Source of the DNA: Psettodes erumei
Lineage: Eukaryota > Chordata > Actinopteri > Pleuronectiformes > Psettodidae
DNA: 64,000 bases
Reading direction: 5' to 3'
NCBI GenBank assembly: GCA_016785225.1
Contig: JAFBJZ010000861.1
Span: forward strand, 248,001-312,000
The notes below the pieces were generated by a model. That model was not told the DNA's origin. It saw only the letters and a list, made by a program, of their open reading frames with translations, and did no database searches. Shown here in pieces: positions 59,815 through 64,000 of the stretch (its first letter is position 1; each line of letters opens with the position of its first letter). The position numbers and the translations under genes are program-made.

Positions 59815-59828
59815 ATCACCATAGCAAC
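59815..59828 (-). promoter_or_regulatory. RFX X-box-like motif upstream of bbs5
   Basis: The plus strand reads ATCACC-AT-AGCAAC. Compared with the X-box GTNRCC-N(0-3)-RGYAAC it differs at one position (A for the first G). It lies 120 bp upstream of the bbs5 start codon. RFX factors control many BBS and other cilium genes through such near-palindromic sites in proximal promoters. Confidence 0.6.
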
Positions 59829-61439
59829 AGACGGCAAGGCAGGAGGACAAAAGAGTTTCGGACCTCATACCGGAGCTTGTCCTGTTGTAGGAGTTGTCTG
59901 CTCATACCCAGTAGTTTTACATTTGTTTTCTAATTTTAAAAGACAAAACCAGCCTTGTAGAACCACATGTGATTATTTCACACATTTTAAATTAAAATTC
60001 TTGTTCATTATGAAGCACTCTCTATTTCACAATGCCTGGCTGGTTGCAAAATGTTTGTGAACTAGAGCTACATGTCTATGGCACTATGGAACTTTCCCAG
60101 TTTCTGGTTGCCACATTGCTTAAATAAATTTGGTTTATTGCCATTTTGTCTCATGACTTTAAAGAGGAATGCTCCAAATTGCAGCTGTCAATGCAGCAAA
60201 TTGCAATTAAAGCCCAATGGGACTCCTAATTAGTGCTCTATTAAGAACAGGTGTGTCAGAAAGGCTTCCTAATTAAGATGTCTAAAAAAAACCCTACAAA
60301 ATAGAGAGAGGGGCGTATTTCATTTACAGAACAATATTCATGCACAACTAATTAAATTAAAGTGAAAAATAAACTCAGTTTTATGGTACTAAGAATGAAA
60401 AACATTTTTCAATATTTTTTTCTGTTTTGTATTTGCTCTCTATTTTCAATGTCATTATTTGAGATCAAACCAAAAAGTTAATGTTATCCAAAAATTTCTG
60501 ATGATGGAGTAAATCTATCAATAGTTAACACTCATGGACAAGAAAACATTTAGGGCTATGCCACTAACTGACTGTATCTTCTGTTGCTACTCGCAAACGA
60601 AGAAGGGTGGACAGAGATTAACAGGTGCTACTGGTTACCTTACTTAATTAACAAATACAAAAAGGTCAACCACCATTATTTTTTGTTTTATTATTCCAAA
60701 AACATACAAAACATTTATTCAGATATAAACACACACTGCTCAAATAGACAGGAATTTAAGATAGATTGCAGAGTGTCTCAATCTTCATCTCAAGATGACA
60801 TTTGCAGCAGACCTCTGAAAGCAGGAACCATGCAGACATGGCCATTTACAACAGCTGCCAGGTATAACCCAAATGGACACATTGTAATAACAACAGACAG
60901 AGCGCACACAAAAGTATTCAGAGCATATTTCAGCAAATCCTTTCAACACAACATAAACAAAATTATCACTATTGCTGTCTTTTGAAAATTATAATTATTG
61001 TATGTAAAAGCAGATGGCTCAAAAGGCATAAGATCTATACCATAAATGATCTATAGATTAATTTTATTTGTAATGAATTTTCTAAAGTTTTCATTTTAAA
61101 TCCAGGTTAGCCAAACCCTGAGTTGATTTCTTCTGGTGTACTATGTAGTATAATTTCTTTGAGGTAACAGGCAGACAGGTTTCTTTTTAAAAAAGTCAAT
61201 AAGTGACTCTTTCATTGGCTTAAAACAGCAGCATGCTGGCAGATTTTCAGGATTTGAATCAATTCATCATCACTATTTTACATGGCTTTACTATTTGACT
61301 GGAAAATGCATTTGCGGGAGGAAAACAGTGTTAGAAAAGTGCATGAAATTTTCTGAACACCAGTGACAGAATGCATCACTTTAAAATAGCAAATTAGCAG
61401 AATGTAGAATAGAAAGGTCCACTTTCTGATGGTGTCCTT
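59829..61439. other. Intergenic region between bbs5 and the collagen XXVIII gene
   Basis: About 1.6 kb, AT-rich. No exon, RNA gene or clear repeat was recognised. The right part must contain the collagen gene 3' UTR; TTTATT on the plus strand at 61063-61068 is a plausible minus-strand poly(A) signal about 370 bp past its stop codon. Confidence 0.5.
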
Positions 61440-63866
61440 TTATCCAGCTGGAGACAAGAAAAAAAACAATCAGATAAGAATGATAAAAAATGAGAAAGTG
61501 TATATTTGCTGTTCAAAAATTTAAAAAAGTTACCTGTTCTCAATAGAACACAAGTCTTCTTGCATTCATCCTCTGTTTCGAAACGGTTGTCACTTCCACC
61601 ACAGCCTCCATACCAAAACTGTGCACAGGCGTTGGCCTGCTTGTCATAGTACCAGCGGATGCTATAGTCTCGGCAGGTGCCTTGGTCCAGGGTGAGGTGG
61701 CAGCGGGGATCAAGAGGAGGGGCCTCTGAAAGAGAAATGACATGTGTGACATACACATTTTCCAAAAAAATTATTTGTGTACTCAATGAGAATACCCAAA
61801 TACTAGCTTGCCAATTTTTTGGTTACACCTAGCTAGAATGGATTAGAAGCACAGCTTGTGGCAATTTTAACAGCAGATATCTTGATCTATGCCAGGTGTT
61901 TCTCATCAAATTAAAGATGGCTCTGTTCTATTTAAGTGTAGCAGCTAGATAGAATCCATCGTGTGACATGACAAATGCTCTCTGTGAAAAAGGAGGAGGC
62001 ACTCACCTTCAGGCAGGGTCGGACTCAGTACTGGCTGCACCTGATTAGAGTCTAAGGATGAAACTGAACTCAGCTTTGATGAGGATGTTGCAGATGTGGA
62101 TGAAAATGTTAAGACTGCCTTATTGGAGACAGAACTTTCTTCCACAGGTAACAACAATGTTGTTTTGTTAACCACAGCCGCGTTGCCGCCACCACCCCTC
62201 ACGTGGGCTCTGATGTCTAAATCTTCACCATCGTCATCTTCCACCAGCTAGAGAAAGATGACAGCATACAAATTAATCAGTGATGTGTACCATCAGTAAA
62301 AAAAAGGAAAAGAAGTGGTTTCAAAAAAGACCTGGATAGGGACAGGGTCAGCACTGATGGGGAGTATGAAAGTGTCTCCACGGCTTCGGCTGTTGGTGCG
62401 TCTCTGATTTGGGATCTCCTCTTGGTAATTGTAGCTATTCCTGGTGTTTCCATGTCCATGGTTTCCATAACCATTATTACCATAGCCATTATTTCCACTG
62501 GTACCCCCTCCATATCCATTGTTTCCACTGGTATCATACCCATGCCCATTGTTGCCGTTCCAGTGTCCATTTGTGATGCGATTGTAAATAAGGGCGCCAT
62601 TCTCATCTTCACAGAACTGATTGACGAGTTTGGACTCCAGTGCTGAAATAAGAAATCAAGAAATAGGTTCATTTCAGTTACTTTACAACTGGCCAGCTGA
62701 TAAGCTATCTGTTTTAATGAATACATCAGTGGAAGCAAAATATTCACAACATCTGGCTACGACTATCACCTGGCAGCGTGTTGAAGTCATCAATGAGGTA
62801 CATGTGTTCGCTGTCGGGGTCAGAGGCAATGAGGTTGAGCTCTCGCAAGAACTCAGCCTGCGTAGGATCAGAAGAGTTGACGATCCCCAGGGCGTACATC
62901 TCAATGTTTGCAGCATGTGCCTCTCTCACTGCTATGTCCAGTTTGACAGGCTCACGTTTGTCGGTCTGACCATCTGTGATGACGATGGCTACTTTTCGGA
63001 CTCCGGCCCGAGCACTGAAGAAAGCCTCCTGAGTTGCCTTCCTGATGGCAGTGCCAGTGTAGGTGCCCTCGCCCATGTAAGGCATTTTTCTGATTGCCTG
63101 CTTGACGTCCTGTTTGCTCATGTAGCGAACCAGGTTGAACTCCAAATGGACGTCCAGACTGTAGAGGACCAGTCCGATTCTGGTTGCGTTGCGACCCACA
63201 GTGGTCCGGTCCACCAGCCGTGTGACAAAGTCTTTGATGATTTCAAAGTTCTCAGGGCCGACACTTTCTGAGCTGTCGATGACAAACACAAGTTCCATGG
63301 GCCTTTCCTTGCACTTGATGCCGCATCCTGAAAACAATAAGGGACACAGGTTTTAGCATTTGATTACAGAATTTCTTTGTAGAAGCTGGACCGCTTGTAT
63401 CTCCATTTCTCTAGTAATTAGCTTGTTATAATTAACAAAGTAAAGTTGAGGTGAATCTCATTAGATGGTCATAAACCAAATTATTAGTGTCATTGGAAAC
63501 ATCAAGGGATCACAACGGGTCCACAGGATTTATCCTTGACTGACAGACAGACTGACGCTGCCATTCATTATCAATAGCATGGCTAAATTATTTGTAGCTA
63601 ATACCAAATGCGGCTGCCAGAATTTGGACCCGAGTAATACAATTTGACAATATAATACTTTCAGTCTGACTCTGGCTCTACATTCACAGCAGTTGAGGGG
63701 TCTTACCACATATTTCTTTGATCAGCTTAATAACGTCTTCTCTCTGAAAAATATGGAGAATTTACTTTAGTTTATAATAAATGATCACTGTTGTTGACTG
63801 GTCAGTCATTTGATGAATTAATAAACTTACAGTTAGGCCTGGTTCTCCTTTCACTCCTGGCCTCCC
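61440..63866 (-). CDS. col28a1-like: Collagen alpha-1(XXVIII) chain-like, C-terminal part (5' part off the window)
   Basis: Exons seen: 63831-63866, 63707-63743, 62770-63327, 62332-62642, 62007-62247, 61534-61725, 61440-61447; phases agree at every junction. The first exon is a 36-nt Gly-X-Y exon (GRPGVKGEPGLT), the end of a collagenous region. Next comes a von Willebrand A domain with a complete MIDAS start (FVIDSSESVG) and VAIVITDGQTD. A low-complexity Gly/Asn/Tyr linker (repeated NNGYG) and an acidic/Ser-Thr linker follow, then one Kunitz domain with all six Cys. The Kunitz P1 residue after the second Cys is Arg. The protein ends 2 residues into an 8-nt last coding exon. The order VWA-collagen-VWA-Kunitz defines type XXVIII collagen. 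Fish carry several paralogues, so the exact member (col28a1 or col28a2 type) is not resolved. Confidence 0.88.
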
Positions 63867-64000
63867 CTGTGATTTGAGGAAAGTGGAAAACAATGTCACA
63901 ATTTCCTTTCTGTGTGTTATCAAAAACAGCTCTGTCTCTAAGGTACAGGGTGGGGAAGCTGATGAAGGTGATGGTTTTGATTATAATTAGTGTTTAACAT

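Noticed and set aside
62621..63271. 216-codon plus-strand frame
   Set aside because: It is antisense to the VWA exon of the collagen gene and resembles no known protein.
1..64000. Transfer RNA genes, CRISPR arrays, viral or intact transposon genes
   Set aside because: No tRNA A/B box pair, no regularly spaced repeats and no transposase, reverse transcriptase or viral protein frame was recognised on either strand by eye.

Overview
The window is vertebrate nuclear DNA, most likely from a percomorph-type teleost. Every gene is split by GT-AG (and a few GC-AG) introns and the introns are short. The proteins are recognisable orthologues of human genes, and a UBR3 intron holds a diverged copy of a repeat I recognise from many percomorph genomes. 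I see no rRNA, tRNA, CRISPR array, prophage or autonomous transposon. All exon coordinates were read by eye from splice sites and reading-frame continuity. Family and human comparisons are from memory.

Layout, left to right: ubr3 (-, 3' end off the left edge; 29 coding exons), mettl5 (+), ssb/La (-), klhl23 (-), phgdh (-), cfap210/ccdc173 (+), ppig (-), fastkd1 (+), klhl41 (-), bbs5 (-), and a type XXVIII collagen gene (-, 5' part off the right edge). As I recall it, human 2q31.1 has the same order and relative orientations (BBS5-KLHL41-FASTKD1-PPIG-CFAP210-PHOSPHO2-KLHL23-SSB-METTL5-UBR3). The differences here are that phgdh sits where PHOSPHO2 would be and a collagen XXVIII gene flanks bbs5.

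The genes do not form a pathway. They include housekeeping genes (ubr3 E3 ligase, mettl5 18S rRNA methyltransferase, ssb RNA chaperone, ppig nuclear cyclophilin, fastkd1 mitochondrial RNA factor, phgdh serine synthesis), cilium genes (cfap210, bbs5), a muscle gene (klhl41), a second BTB-Kelch adaptor (klhl23) and an extracellular matrix gene. Three pairs are head to head (ubr3/mettl5, phgdh/cfap210, ppig/fastkd1) and three are tail to tail (mettl5/ssb with 112 bp between stop codons, cfap210/ppig, fastkd1/klhl41).

The main oddities are as follows. Four single-base reading-frame breaks occur in otherwise intact conserved exons (ubr3 exon 19, klhl23, cfap210 twice); residual assembly indels explain them best. 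Three GC-AG introns occur in phgdh, each supported by exact frame and residue numbering. A 7-nt coding first exon is inferred for klhl23. An RFX X-box-like site lies before bbs5, MEF2 and E-box motifs lie before klhl41, and a strong G-quadruplex motif lies upstream of klhl23. I found no candidate for a wholly new biological system.
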